A stretch of 64,000 nt of DNA. Origin: Bradyrhizobium frederickii. Its GTDB lineage: Bacteria; Pseudomonadota; Alphaproteobacteria; Rhizobiales; Xanthobacteraceae. Location of the stretch: positions 240,002-304,001 of the forward strand of contig NZ_SPQS01000010.1 of assembly GCF_004570865.1 (NCBI RefSeq), given 5' to 3'. The translations under genes were made by a program, and so were the position numbers. Of this stretch, positions 53,793-62,479 are shown piece by piece. Below the pieces are notes generated by a model. That model saw nothing but the letters and a program-made list of their open reading frames with translations. It made no database searches and was not told the origin of the DNA. Position 1 is the stretch's first letter, and the number at the start of each line of letters is the position of its first letter.

Positions 53793-55067
53793 CTACCCCG
53801 GAATCCGCACCGGCAGCGTCTCATACCCCTTGATGAAGCTCGAATAGATCCGCTTGGGCTCGCCGACCACCTCGATGCGGTCGAAGCGCTTCAGCATCTC
53901 CTCCCAGACGATCTTGAGCTGCAGCTCGGCGAGCCGCATGCCGACGCAGCGGTGGATGCCGAAGCCGAAGGAGAGGTGGGTGCGCGGGCGCGGGCGGTCG
54001 ATGATGAACTCGTTCGGCTGGTCGAACATCTCGTCGTCGCGGTTGCCCGAGACGTACCACATCACGACGCGGTCGCCCTTCTTGATGTGCTTGCCGCCGA
54101 TCTCGGTGTCCTGCAGCGCGGTGCGACGCATATGCGCCAGCGGCGTCTGCCAGCGGATCACTTCCGGCACCATGGAGTCGATCAGCTCCGGATTGGCGCG
54201 GAGCTTGTCGTACTGCTCCGGGTTCTCGTTCAGTGCCAGCACCGATCCGGTCATGGTGTTGCGCGTGGTGTCGTTGCCGCCGACGATGAGCAGGATGATG
54301 TTGCCCATGAGATTGTCGGGGTCCATGTGGCGCGTGGCGTCGTTATGGGCCATCAGCGACAGCAGATCGTTGCGCGGCTCCGAGTTGACGCGCTCGTTCC
54401 ACAGCCTGGACATGTAGGCGTAGCATTCGTCCATCTCGCGGCGGCGCTCTTCGGCGGAGGCGACGATGCCGCTCTTGGGCAGCGCGGTCGAAACGTCCGA
54501 CCAGCGCGTCAGCTTGCGCCGCTCCTCCCAGGGGAAGTCGAACAGGGTCGCGAGCATCTGCGTCGTCAGCTCGATCGAGACGCGCTCGACGAAGTTGAAG
54601 GTCTCGTTGCGCGGCAGGTTGTCCAGCACGGTCCGCGAGCGCTGGCGGATCAGCTTCGCGAGCTCGTCCAGATGCGTTGGCGTGAACATCGGCGACACCG
54701 TCTTGCGCTGTGCCGAATGCCGGGGCTGGTCCATCGCGATGAAGCTCGGATAGTCGTAGCCTTCCGGCACGTCGCGGATCGAGATGCCGCCGAGCGTCGA
54801 ATCCGAGGAGAAGATGCCGTGGTTGGTGTCGACATGCATGATGTCGTTGTACTTCACCACCGACCAGTACGGCTCGATCGGCGCGTTGGTGCAGTAGTGC
54901 ACCGGCTCTTCCTTGCGCAGCCGCTCGAACCAGGGCCACAGCGTGTCGTCCTGGAACAGCCGTGGCGCGCCGGGGTGGAATTGCGACAGCGGCGTCGCAT
55001 AGGCCTCCTCGCGGGCCTTGCGCATGCGTTCGGCCTTGTCCACCTTAACCGGCGCTTGGATGTTCAT
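53793..55067 (-). CDS. cytochrome P450, CYP153-like (copy 1)
   Basis: A 424-residue bacterial class I P450. Heme-ligand Cys374 in FGFGIHRCVG, I-helix oxygen-activation motif GGNDTTRN (Asp266-Thr267), K-helix EVIRWQTP and PERF-region equivalents are all present. The overall sequence, including LWPWFERLRKEEPVHYC at the N-terminus, resembles CYP153 enzymes, known for terminal hydroxylation of alkanes and fatty acids. A very similar gene lies 179 bp upstream on the same strand. No ferredoxin or ferredoxin reductase is encoded nearby. The CYP153 subfamily and substrate need a search to confirm. Confidence 0.88.
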   Translation of the reverse strand: MNIQAPVKVDKAERMRKAREEAYATPLSQFHPGAPRLFQDDTLWPWFERLRKEEPVHYCTNAPIEPYWSVVKYNDIMHVDTNHGIFSSDSTLGGISIRDVPEGYDYPSFIAMDQPRHSAQRKTVSPMFTPTHLDELAKLIRQRSRTVLDNLPRNETFNFVERVSIELTTQMLATLFDFPWEERRKLTRWSDVSTALPKSGIVASAEERRREMDECYAYMSRLWNERVNSEPRNDLLSLMAHNDATRHMDPDNLMGNIILLIVGGNDTTRNTMTGSVLALNENPEQYDKLRANPELIDSMVPEVIRWQTPLAHMRRTALQDTEIGGKHIKKGDRVVMWYVSGNRDDEMFDQPNEFIIDRPRPRTHLSFGFGIHRCVGMRLAELQLKIVWEEMLKRFDRIEVVGEPKRIYSSFIKGYETLPVRIPG

Positions 55068-55095
55068 CGTCGTGGCTCCAGTGTTTCTCTTCCTT

Positions 55096-55240
55096 CGCCT
55101 CTCCCCGCTTGCGGGGAGAGGCCGGATTGCATCGAAGATGCAATCCGGGTGAGGGGGACTCTCCGCGAATCCGTCTCTCAGCGTGTGTGCGGAGAGAGCC
55201 CCTCACCCCGACCCTCTCCCCGTAAGAACGGGGGGAGGGA
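55096..55240. repeat. intergenic palindromic repeats, family A
   Basis: CGCCTCTCCCCGCTTGCGGG, GAGAGGCCGGATTGCATCGA, GGGTGAGGGGGACTCTCCGC, then CCTCACCCCGACCCTCTCCC, GTAAGAACGGGGGGAGGGAG. It separates the two tandem P450 genes. Confidence 0.85.
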
Positions 55241-55246
55241 GATGTC

Positions 55247-56512
55247 CTAAGCCGCAATCTTCACCGGCAGCTCTTCCAAACCCTTAACAAAGCTCGAATA
55301 GACCCGCTTCGGCTCGCCGACCACGTCGATATGGTCGAACCGCCTCAGGATCTCTTCCCAGATAATCTTGAGCTGGAGTTCGGCAAGCCTGAGGCCCACG
55401 CAGCGGTGAATGCCGAAGCCGAAGGACAGATGCGTGCGCGGGCGGGCGCGGTCGATGATGAAATCGTAGGGCCTTTCGATCGCCTCCTCGTCGCGGTTGC
55501 CCGAGACGTACCACATCACGACCTTGTCACCTTTCTTGATCTGCTTGCCGCGGAACTCGAAGTCGGAGAGCGCGGTGCGGCGCATATGCGCCAGCGGCGT
55601 CTGCCAGCGGATCACCTCCGGAACGAAACTGTCGAGCAGCGCGGGATTCTCGCGCAGCTTGCGATATTGCTCCGGATGCTGGCTCAGCGCGAGAAGCGAG
55701 CCGGACATGGTGTTGCGGGTGGTATCGTTGCCGCCGACGATCAGAAGGATGAGATTGCCCAGGAAGTTCTTTGCGTCCATGTCGCGCGTCGCGGCGCCAT
55801 GCGCCATCATCGAGAGCAGGTCGCTCTTCGGCGGCTGCTCGGCGCGTTCCTTCCAGAGGCGCGAGAAGTAGGCCGCGCATTCCCCAAGCTCGGCCAGTCG
55901 TTCCTCGTCGGTGGCGACGAGGCCATCAGGCCCGGGAATCGTGGTGGCGATGTCGGACCAGCGCGTCAGCTTGCGGCGGTCCTCCCAGGGGAAGTCGAAC
56001 AGCACCGCGAGCATTTGCGTCGTCAGCTCGATCGAGACACGGTCGACCCAGTCGAACACCTCGCCGCGGGGCAGATTATCCAGGCACTCGGCCGAGCGCT
56101 TGCGGATGTTGAGTGCAAGGTTGTCCAGGTGCGTCGGCGTGAACATCGGCGCCACCGTCTTGCGCTGGGCGGCGTGGCGCGGCGGATCCATCGAGATGAA
56201 GCTCTCGCGGCGCAGGTCCGGATCGATGTCACGGATGGTGATGCCGCCGAGCGCGGAGGCCGAGGAGAACACCGCATGGTTGGTCTCGATCTCCATGATG
56301 TCGTTGTAGCGCGTTATCGACCAATACGGCCCGAACATCGAGTCCTTGCAATAATGCACGGGGTCTTCCCGGCGAAGGCGATCGAAATAGGGCCAGAACG
56401 TATCGGTCCTGAACAGCTCGGGATCACCCGGATCGAATTGCTCCAGCGGCAATGAATTGGCGCGCTCGCGAAGTGCGTCGAGCTTGGCTGCGCTCTCGAT
56501 GGTCCCATGCAT
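55247..56512 (-). CDS. cytochrome P450, CYP153-like (copy 2)
   Basis: A 421-residue P450 clearly paralogous to the downstream gene through its whole length: heme-ligand Cys371 in FGFGIHRCVG, GGNDTTRNTM in the I helix, SIELTTQML and WQTPLAHMRRTAL shared. Differences cluster in the N-terminal 100 residues and the region around 205-235, where substrate contacts are expected. ATG 56512 has GGGAGA upstream; the frame extends to 56578 without support. The pair may derive from tandem duplication followed by substrate divergence. Redox partners must be encoded elsewhere. Confidence 0.88.
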   Translation of the reverse strand: MHGTIESAAKLDALRERANSLPLEQFDPGDPELFRTDTFWPYFDRLRREDPVHYCKDSMFGPYWSITRYNDIMEIETNHAVFSSASALGGITIRDIDPDLRRESFISMDPPRHAAQRKTVAPMFTPTHLDNLALNIRKRSAECLDNLPRGEVFDWVDRVSIELTTQMLAVLFDFPWEDRRKLTRWSDIATTIPGPDGLVATDEERLAELGECAAYFSRLWKERAEQPPKSDLLSMMAHGAATRDMDAKNFLGNLILLIVGGNDTTRNTMSGSLLALSQHPEQYRKLRENPALLDSFVPEVIRWQTPLAHMRRTALSDFEFRGKQIKKGDKVVMWYVSGNRDEEAIERPYDFIIDRARPRTHLSFGFGIHRCVGLRLAELQLKIIWEEILRRFDHIDVVGEPKRVYSSFVKGLEELPVKIAA

Positions 56513-56648
56513 GACCGTTCTCCCTGGCACGAACCGCGCGTTCTCGTTGAATTCTGCGCTGCGGTATTTGATTTGCAATTACAGCCGGTTGTCTGCGCCG
56601 GAGCAAGGGAGAGTTTTGCCACATCCAACTTTTGCGAGAGGGGAATGA

Positions 56649-56726
56649 GTAGCCCGGATGAGCGAAGCGACCTCCGGGACCTTGCTCGCGGCGTCCCCGG
56701 GTATCGCTCCGCTCACCCGGGCTACA
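56649..56726. repeat. intergenic inverted repeat, family F
   Basis: GTAGCCCGGATGAGCGAAGC, GACCTCCGGGACC facing CCCGGGTATCGCTCCGCTCA, CCCGGGCTACAG. Second copy of 47291-47368; it lies in the 379-bp divergent gap 56513-56891. The rest of the gap shows no gene and should hold two promoters. Confidence 0.85.
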
Positions 56727-56891
56727 GGATTGGGCTACGAAGCTGCAGCGTGATCCCCCGCACACCGTTTGTCGTGAAATCATGCAAGAATCGACTGGAA
56801 TCGAGCTAAATCGAACCCGGCCGTGTTGGGGATCGACCAATCTCGGATCTATAGTTTGATTGCAACAGACCGACATCCCGAGGTTGCCGCC

Positions 56892-58046
56892 GTGAACGAC
56901 ATGCAATGGACCCCGATCGGCTCCGAGCCCATTCCGCCGCCGCTGCCGCCGACGCGCGTCGAGTTTTCCGGCAACCGCACCGAATTCCGAAAAATGGCCA
57001 CCAAGGGTGCCATGCTGGAGCTCGTCACCTTCGGCTTCTACCGGTTCTGGCTCGTCACCGACATTCGCCGTCATCTGTGGGCGCACACGGCGATCGACGG
57101 CGATGCCGCCGAATATACCGGGCGGGCCAAGGAGCTCCTGGTCGGCTTCCTGTTCGCGCTCGCGATCCTGGTGCCGATCTACCTCGCCTACTTCCTGATC
57201 GGCATCGAGTTCGAGCGCTGGCAGGGCTTTGCCTCGACGCCGCTGTTCATCGGCTTCTACGCCTTCGGCCAGTTCGCGATCTTTCGCGCGCGACGCTACC
57301 GGCTGACGCGGACGGTCTGGCGCGGCGTGCGGTTCTGGATGGACGGCTCCGGCTGGGCCTATTCGTTCCGCGCCATGGCCTGGGGCCTGCTGGTGTTGCT
57401 GACGCTCGGCCTGGCGCTGCCGTGGCGCGCGGCCGCGCTCGAGCGCTACAAGATGCAGCACAGCCATTACGGCGATCTCACCGGCGATTTCGAGGGTGAC
57501 GGCTGGACCTTCTTCAAGCGTGCCTGGTGGCTGTGGCTGCTCAGCCCGATCGCGCTCTTCGTCTTCCCGCTCGCGCCGTTCTTCTATGCCGAATTCAAGG
57601 CGCGCGAATGGCGCTGGTGGCTCGACGGCATCCGCATCGGCGGCGTCAGCCTGTCCTCGAACCTGCCTCATGATGCATTCTACGGACTGTACTGGAAGGT
57701 GGTCGGCTGGTGGATGCTGCTCACGGTCGCCTTCGCTGTCTACATGGGCGGCGGCTCCTTGCTGCTGGTTCAGCTGAGCGGCGTTTCCGCCGAGGAGATC
57801 TTCGCCGGCGACAACGCCACCAAGAGCATCCCGATGGTGGTGATGATGGTGATCGGCTATTTCGCCCTGGCGCTCGCGATCAACATCGTGATGCGGGTCT
57901 ATCTCCAGCGCGATCTCTGGGCCAAGGTACTGGAGACCGTCGAGGTGCACGACATCGCGGCCGCGGCGGATGTGCGTGGCAGCGGCCAGCTTGCCAGCGC
58001 GCTCGGCGAAGGTTTTGCCGACGGGCTCGATGTCGCGGGATTCTAA
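56892..58046 (+). CDS. YjgN/DUF898 family polytopic membrane protein
   Basis: A 384-residue protein with about six to eight membrane helices. The family features FSGNRTEFRKMATKGAMLELVTFGFYRFWL and repeated FYRFW/ W-rich helix ends occur at about 22-50, and the second half repeats the pattern around FYAEFKAREWRWWLDGI. A GTG at 56892 with GAGG 9 bp upstream is preferred; ATG 56901 is possible. It precedes a membrane-bound M48 peptidase gene by 3 bp, a pairing seen in other alphaproteobacteria. Function of DUF898 proteins is not established. Confidence 0.85.
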   Translation: MNDMQWTPIGSEPIPPPLPPTRVEFSGNRTEFRKMATKGAMLELVTFGFYRFWLVTDIRRHLWAHTAIDGDAAEYTGRAKELLVGFLFALAILVPIYLAYFLIGIEFERWQGFASTPLFIGFYAFGQFAIFRARRYRLTRTVWRGVRFWMDGSGWAYSFRAMAWGLLVLLTLGLALPWRAAALERYKMQHSHYGDLTGDFEGDGWTFFKRAWWLWLLSPIALFVFPLAPFFYAEFKAREWRWWLDGIRIGGVSLSSNLPHDAFYGLYWKVVGWWMLLTVAFAVYMGGGSLLLVQLSGVSAEEIFAGDNATKSIPMVVMMVIGYFALALAINIVMRVYLQRDLWAKVLETVEVHDIAAAADVRGSGQLASALGEGFADGLDVAGF

Positions 58047-58049
58047 GCT

Positions 58050-59162
58050 GTGAGTGAAACATTTGCCGAGGCGCCGGCGCCGTCAGCGAAGCCGACCATC
58101 TTCTTCGACGGAACGTCGAGCCGCAGGCGGCAGGTGACATTGGCGCTCGGTGATGCGCTCGAGATCGCCGAGGAGGGCGGGGCGCCGGTTCGCTGGGCTT
58201 ACGGCGACATCCGCCGCGCCGACAGTCCGCCCGGCATCCTGCGCCTTTCGTGCACCGCCGCGCCGCCATTGGCGCGGCTGGAAATCCGCGACGCGGCGCT
58301 TGCCGCAGACGTGACAGTCCGTTGCATGCGGCTCGACGAGCACAGGACGTCGCGCCGGGGTATTGCAAAAATCGTCGGCTGGTCGGTGGCGGCCGCCGTC
58401 TCCATCGTCTGCGTCGTTCTGTTCGGCGTGCCGCTCGCCGCCGACCGTCTGGCGCCGCTGGTGCCGAAACCCGTCGAACGGCGCATCGGCGACGCTGCCG
58501 AAGTGCAGGTGAAGACCATCTTCGGCCGCAGCGTCTGTGAAGACCCCGCAGGCAAGGCCGCCTTCACCAAGCTCGTCAACCGCCTGCGCGATGCCGCGGG
58601 CCTCGACGACGATTCCATGACCGCGGGCGTGCTGCCGACCTCGGTGCCGAACGCGTTCGCGCTGCCGGGCGGCAAGGTCTACCTGCTCAAGGGGCTGCTC
58701 GACAAGGCCGAAAGCCCCGACGAGCTCGCCGGCATCCTCGCGCACGAGCTCGGTCATCTCAAGCATTACGACAACATGCGCGGGCTGATCTACAACGGCG
58801 GCACCTCGTTCCTGATCGGCCTCTTGTTCGGCGACGTCACCGGCTCATCCGCGGTGATCTTCGCCTCGCGCAGCCTGGTCGAAGCCTCCTATTCGCGCGA
58901 GGCGGAGACCGCCGCCGATACGTTCGCGATCGAGATCATGCACAAGCTCGGCCGCTCGCCGAAGCCCGCGGCTGAGCTGATGTTCCGCATCACCGGCAAG
59001 GAAGGCGGCTCGACGCTCACGACCATCCTCGCCAGCCACCCGCTGACCGAGGACCGCCTCGCCCGCATGACCAGGGAAGATCGCCCGGCCTCGGGCCCGC
59101 CGCTGCTGACGGACAAGGAATGGCAGTCGCTGAAGCTGATTTGCGGCAGCGGGAAGGTCTAG
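58050..59162 (+). CDS. M48 family metallopeptidase, membrane-anchored
   Basis: A 370-residue zinc protease starting at GTG 58050, 3 bp after the DUF898 stop. N-terminal about 105 residues are a soluble beta-rich region, a membrane helix follows (GWSVAAAVSIVCVVLFGVPLA, about 110-130), and the M48 domain has the zinc site His232-Glu233-x2-His236 (AHELGHLKHYD) and third ligand Glu286 in SREAETAAD. The orientation places the catalytic domain in the periplasm, resembling BepA/Oma1-like quality-control proteases. The DUF898 protein may be its partner or substrate, which is inference from gene order. Confidence 0.9.
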   Translation: MSETFAEAPAPSAKPTIFFDGTSSRRRQVTLALGDALEIAEEGGAPVRWAYGDIRRADSPPGILRLSCTAAPPLARLEIRDAALAADVTVRCMRLDEHRTSRRGIAKIVGWSVAAAVSIVCVVLFGVPLAADRLAPLVPKPVERRIGDAAEVQVKTIFGRSVCEDPAGKAAFTKLVNRLRDAAGLDDDSMTAGVLPTSVPNAFALPGGKVYLLKGLLDKAESPDELAGILAHELGHLKHYDNMRGLIYNGGTSFLIGLLFGDVTGSSAVIFASRSLVEASYSREAETAADTFAIEIMHKLGRSPKPAAELMFRITGKEGGSTLTTILASHPLTEDRLARMTREDRPASGPPLLTDKEWQSLKLICGSGKV

Positions 59163-59170
59163 GCTCCTGC

Positions 59171-59800
59171 CTATCGCGTTCCGTAGGCGCGATCGCCGGC
59201 ATCGCCAAGGCCGGGCAGGATGAAGCCGTTGTCGTCGAGGCCCTCGTCCACCGCCGCCGTCCAGATCGGCACGTCGGGATGCAGCCCGCGCAGCCGCTCC
59301 AATCCTACCGGCGCTGCGATCAGGCAGGCGAGGCGGATGTCCCTGGCGCCGCGCTCCTTCAGCCGGTCGATGGCGGCGACGGCCGTGTTGGCGGTCGCGA
59401 CCACCGGCGTCACCACGATGGCGAGGCGCTCGCTGAGATCGGACGGCGATTTGAAGAAATACTCGACCGCGGCAAAGCTGTGCGGCTCGCGGTAGAGTCC
59501 GATATGGGCGACGCGCGCGGTCGGCACCAGGTCCATCATGCCGTCGACGAAGGTCGTGCCGGCCCGCAGCATCGGCACGAACACCAGCTTCTTGCCGGCG
59601 ATCTTGGCCGAATGCATCGTCGCCAGCGGCGTCTCGATCACGGTGTCGGCGAGCGGCAGATCGCGCGTCACCTCGTAGCAGAGCAGCATGCCGATCTCCT
59701 TGATCAGCTCCCTGAACGATTTGGTCGAGATGGACTTGTCCCGCACCAGGGTCAGCTTGTGCTGCACCAGCGGATGATCGACGATCGTGACGCCTTCCAT
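59171..59800 (-). CDS. upp: uracil phosphoribosyltransferase, URC-associated variant
   Basis: A 209-residue UPRT: VDHPLVQHKLTLVRD at the N-terminus, CYEVTRDL, MLRAGTTFVDGM and the uracil-binding GFILPGLGDAGDRAYGT near the end. The PRPP loop is unusual: residues 131-139 read TPVVATANT where canonical UPRTs have DPMLATGGS, with the acidic residue lost. It is the third gene of a set with urc1-like and urc4-like genes, 164 bp after urc4 across a family A repeat. Expected role is conversion of uracil to UMP as entry to the URC catabolic route; whether the variant loop is catalytically competent is not known. Confidence 0.88.
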   Translation of the reverse strand: MEGVTIVDHPLVQHKLTLVRDKSISTKSFRELIKEIGMLLCYEVTRDLPLADTVIETPLATMHSAKIAGKKLVFVPMLRAGTTFVDGMMDLVPTARVAHIGLYREPHSFAAVEYFFKSPSDLSERLAIVVTPVVATANTAVAAIDRLKERGARDIRLACLIAAPVGLERLRGLHPDVPIWTAAVDEGLDDNGFILPGLGDAGDRAYGTR

Positions 59801-59817
59801 GACGGATTCTCTCTTCT

Positions 59818-59964
59818 TCCCTTCTCCCCTTGTGGGAGAAGGTGGCGCGAAGCGCCGGATGAGGGGTCTGCTTCCACGAACTCAAGCGAGAGATATGCCC
59901 GCGGAGACAACCCCTCACCCGGCTTCGCTTTCGCGAAGCCACCCACTCCCACAAGGGGAGAGGG
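59818..59964. repeat. intergenic palindromic repeats, family A variant
   Basis: CTTCTCCCCTTGTGGGAGAA, GGTGGCGCGAAGCGCCGGAT, GAGGGG, then CCCCTCACCCGGCTTCGCTT, CCACTCCCACAAGGGGAGAG. It occupies the whole gap between the urc4-like gene and upp. Confidence 0.85.
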
Positions 59965-61203
59965 TTAGAAAACCGTGCCGTCGCTGATCACCTTGAGCGG
60001 CGGCGAGCCGTCGGGGCGACGAGCGAAGGCGATGGCGCGGCCGGCGGCCCAGGTGCCGCCCTCCAAGATGCTGGCGAGCGGCAAGGTCTCCGGCGTGCGG
60101 CCGAGTTTTGCGCGAACCAGTTCCGCGAGCCGGTCCAGCAGTGCGACCGTCAGCGCGCGCCATTCCACGACGAGCAGCGAATCCACCGCGTGCGCGCGCT
60201 CGGCATCGGCGCCATCGCGCAGGCGCAGCACCTCGTGATCGACGAACAGGCCGCCATTGCGATATTCGGCCAGTCCGGTCAGGCCGTCGATGTCGGTCAC
60301 GGTGAATCCGGCGCGTTGCAGCGGCTCGATCAGCGAATAGCTCAGCCACTGCGACAGCTTGTGCAGCGGCACGAGGCCTGCCGTCGCGTCGTCCGCCTTG
60401 AGCGCGGGATGGCGCCAGCAATCGCCGAGCGGGACGCCCGCCAGCTCGAGCCGTGAGGGCCAGATCGGTCCGAGCTGGTTCAGCACCGCGGCGAGGATCG
60501 CCGGCGCGGCAACGGCGCCGCCCTTTGCCTGCGCCGCGATGTGATCGAACAGGCCGCCCGGCCGTGGCGCGTCACGCAGGCCGAACACGTCTGCGCGCTC
60601 CGCCACCAATGTGCCGAGACGCCGCAGCAGATCGACGCGTCCCTCGAGGCCCAGCAGCGGGTTGGCATCGCTCACCTGAAAGGCGGATGTGAGGGAGCCG
60701 AGCGGCAGTTTTGCCAGCACGTCCGCATCAGCCCTGAACGGCACGCGGGCGTCGCCCGAGAAGAGGCCGCCCGCGAACATGTCGAGGCTCGCAATCGCGA
60801 GTCCCTCGGAGCGGCCGATGCTCTCGCCGTTCGTCGCATCGCGATATCGCCAAGTCGCGCCCGCGCCGGCGTCGAGCAGCACGCTTACGATGGCAAGGTC
60901 GAACTCGGCACGCGCCCGTGCCTCGCGATCGGGCCAGGGCGCCGCGTCCGCCAGCCGCGCCCAGCGGTCGACGCCGCCGATCACAAAATGCCGCCAGCGC
61001 GCATGGAACGGAATCTCCAGCGTCGGATAGGCCTGTCGCGTCACCGCGAGCACGGCTTCCGCGACATTGTCCATGCGGTCGAGATCGATCGTGAAGTGGC
61101 GCAAGCCGCCGGCAAGGCCCAGCCCGAGCATCTGTCCGGCACGCGCGCGCACCGCTCCTGCGCTGAGCAGGGAGCGGGCCTGTCGTTCCAAAGCGTCCGC
61201 CAT
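59965..61203 (-). CDS. DUF1688 / URC4 family protein, uracil catabolism
   Basis: A 412-residue protein of the DUF1688 family (fungal URC4/Urg3). Recognisable stretches are LRHFTIDLDRMDNVAEAVLAVTRQAYP, IPFHARWRHFVIGG, EFDLAIVSVLLDAGAGATWRY, RSEGLAIASLDMF and the C-terminal VEWRALTVALLDRLAELVRAK and GTWAAGRAIAFARRPDGSPP. The molecular activity of URC4 is not firmly established, but it is required for the URC uracil catabolic pathway in yeast and clusters with URC1 and UPRT in bacteria. It starts 7 bp after the urc1-like gene. ATG 61203 is the natural family start. Confidence 0.9.
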   Translation of the reverse strand: MADALERQARSLLSAGAVRARAGQMLGLGLAGGLRHFTIDLDRMDNVAEAVLAVTRQAYPTLEIPFHARWRHFVIGGVDRWARLADAAPWPDREARARAEFDLAIVSVLLDAGAGATWRYRDATNGESIGRSEGLAIASLDMFAGGLFSGDARVPFRADADVLAKLPLGSLTSAFQVSDANPLLGLEGRVDLLRRLGTLVAERADVFGLRDAPRPGGLFDHIAAQAKGGAVAAPAILAAVLNQLGPIWPSRLELAGVPLGDCWRHPALKADDATAGLVPLHKLSQWLSYSLIEPLQRAGFTVTDIDGLTGLAEYRNGGLFVDHEVLRLRDGADAERAHAVDSLLVVEWRALTVALLDRLAELVRAKLGRTPETLPLASILEGGTWAAGRAIAFARRPDGSPPLKVISDGTVF

Positions 61204-61210
61204 CGTGCGA

Positions 61211-62467
61211 TCAGTATTTTTCCAGCGAACGTCCGACCACGCCATCGACGTCCTTCTCCGGCGCGATGTCGGTCGAATAATAGCCGGCGGCCTTCTTCGC
61301 GGCGATCTCGACATAGGCGTCGGCCGGGATCAGCTCCGGCGGGATCGGCACGCGCTCGACGATGTCGATCCCTTGCGAGGTCAGCGCGTCGTATTTCATG
61401 TCGCTCATCGACAGGAAGCGGTCGATGCGCTTCAGGCCGAGCCAGTGGATCGTATCCGGCATCAATTGCTGGAAGCGCGCGTCCTGGACGCCGGCGACGC
61501 ATTCGGTGCGTTCGAAATAAGCGGCGGCGGCGTCGCCGTCCTCCTGGCGCTTGCGCGCGTTGTAGACCAGGAATTTGGTGACCTCGCCGAGCGCGCGGCC
61601 TTCCTTGCGATTGTAGACGACGAGCCCGAGCCCGCCCTCCTGCGCGCCGCGCGCGGATTCCTCGATGCCGTGGATCAGATAGGGCCGACAGGTGCAGATG
61701 TCGGAGCCGAACACGTCGGAGCCGTTGCACTCGTCATGCACGCGGCAGGTGATCCTAGTGCGATGATCCGGCAGTTTCGTCACGTCGCCGAACATGTAGA
61801 CGGTGGTGCCGCCGATCGGCGGCAGGAACACTTTCATGTCGGGGCGCGTCACCAGCTCGGGGAACATGCCGGCGGTCTGCTCGAACAGCGTGCGGCGCAG
61901 CTCGGTCTCGCTGGTGCCGAAGCGCGTCGCAAGGCCGGGCAGGTACCAGACCGGATCGATCGCGATCTTCACCACGGAGACGCTGCCATTGGCGTGCACG
62001 ACCTCGCCGTCGGCGCGCAGCCGTTTTGCGGCGAGCGCCTCGCGGATCTCCGGCAGGTCCAGCCGCGCCCGCGTCACCGCGATGCTGGGGCGGATATCGG
62101 CGCCCTCGGCGATCTCCTGGCGGAAGTTCTCGGCAACGAGATGGCCCCAGGGATCGAGCGCGACGATCTTGGTGGGATCGCTCCATTGCGGGAACGGGCC
62201 GATCGTCGCGGCCGGAAACGTGTTGGTGAGGTCGGGTCGCCGGATCGGATCGAGCGCGCCGGCGGACACTGCGAGCGCACGGTACATCGCGTAGGAGCCG
62301 CCATGGCTGCCGATCACGTTGCGATCGCCGGCGCGCGACACCGTGCCGATGACCGGCCCACGGGCGCGCGCCTCGGTGGCGCCCCAGTGGATCGGAAAGG
62401 CGGAGGTCCGGCCCGGCTCCGGATGGGAGGTCAGGCGGATGTGGTCGGTACGGTTCGCGCGGCTCAT
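61211..62467 (-). CDS. URC1-type GTP cyclohydrolase II homologue
   Basis: A 418-residue protein with a GTP cyclohydrolase II domain in its C-terminal part and a long N-terminal region lacking in RibA. The zinc cysteines are kept with RibA spacing: Cys247, Cys258, Cys260 (DECNGSDVFGSDICTC). The nucleotide-binding surroundings are altered compared with RibA (CRPYLIHGIEE in place of CDCGxQL). This is the URC1 family of uracil catabolism, not riboflavin synthesis; context with DUF1688 and UPRT supports that. GGGAG lies about 7 bp before ATG 62467, immediately after a terminator-like hairpin. Confidence 0.9.
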   Translation of the reverse strand: MSRANRTDHIRLTSHPEPGRTSAFPIHWGATEARARGPVIGTVSRAGDRNVIGSHGGSYAMYRALAVSAGALDPIRRPDLTNTFPAATIGPFPQWSDPTKIVALDPWGHLVAENFRQEIAEGADIRPSIAVTRARLDLPEIREALAAKRLRADGEVVHANGSVSVVKIAIDPVWYLPGLATRFGTSETELRRTLFEQTAGMFPELVTRPDMKVFLPPIGGTTVYMFGDVTKLPDHRTRITCRVHDECNGSDVFGSDICTCRPYLIHGIEESARGAQEGGLGLVVYNRKEGRALGEVTKFLVYNARKRQEDGDAAAAYFERTECVAGVQDARFQQLMPDTIHWLGLKRIDRFLSMSDMKYDALTSQGIDIVERVPIPPELIPADAYVEIAAKKAAGYYSTDIAPEKDVDGVVGRSLEKY

Positions 62468-62479
62468 GTCCAGGCTCCC

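Noticed and set aside
61211..62467. Riboflavin biosynthesis (ribA) for the GTP cyclohydrolase II homologue
   Set aside because: Long N-terminal extension, altered residues after the zinc cysteines and DUF1688/UPRT neighbours indicate the URC1 family instead.
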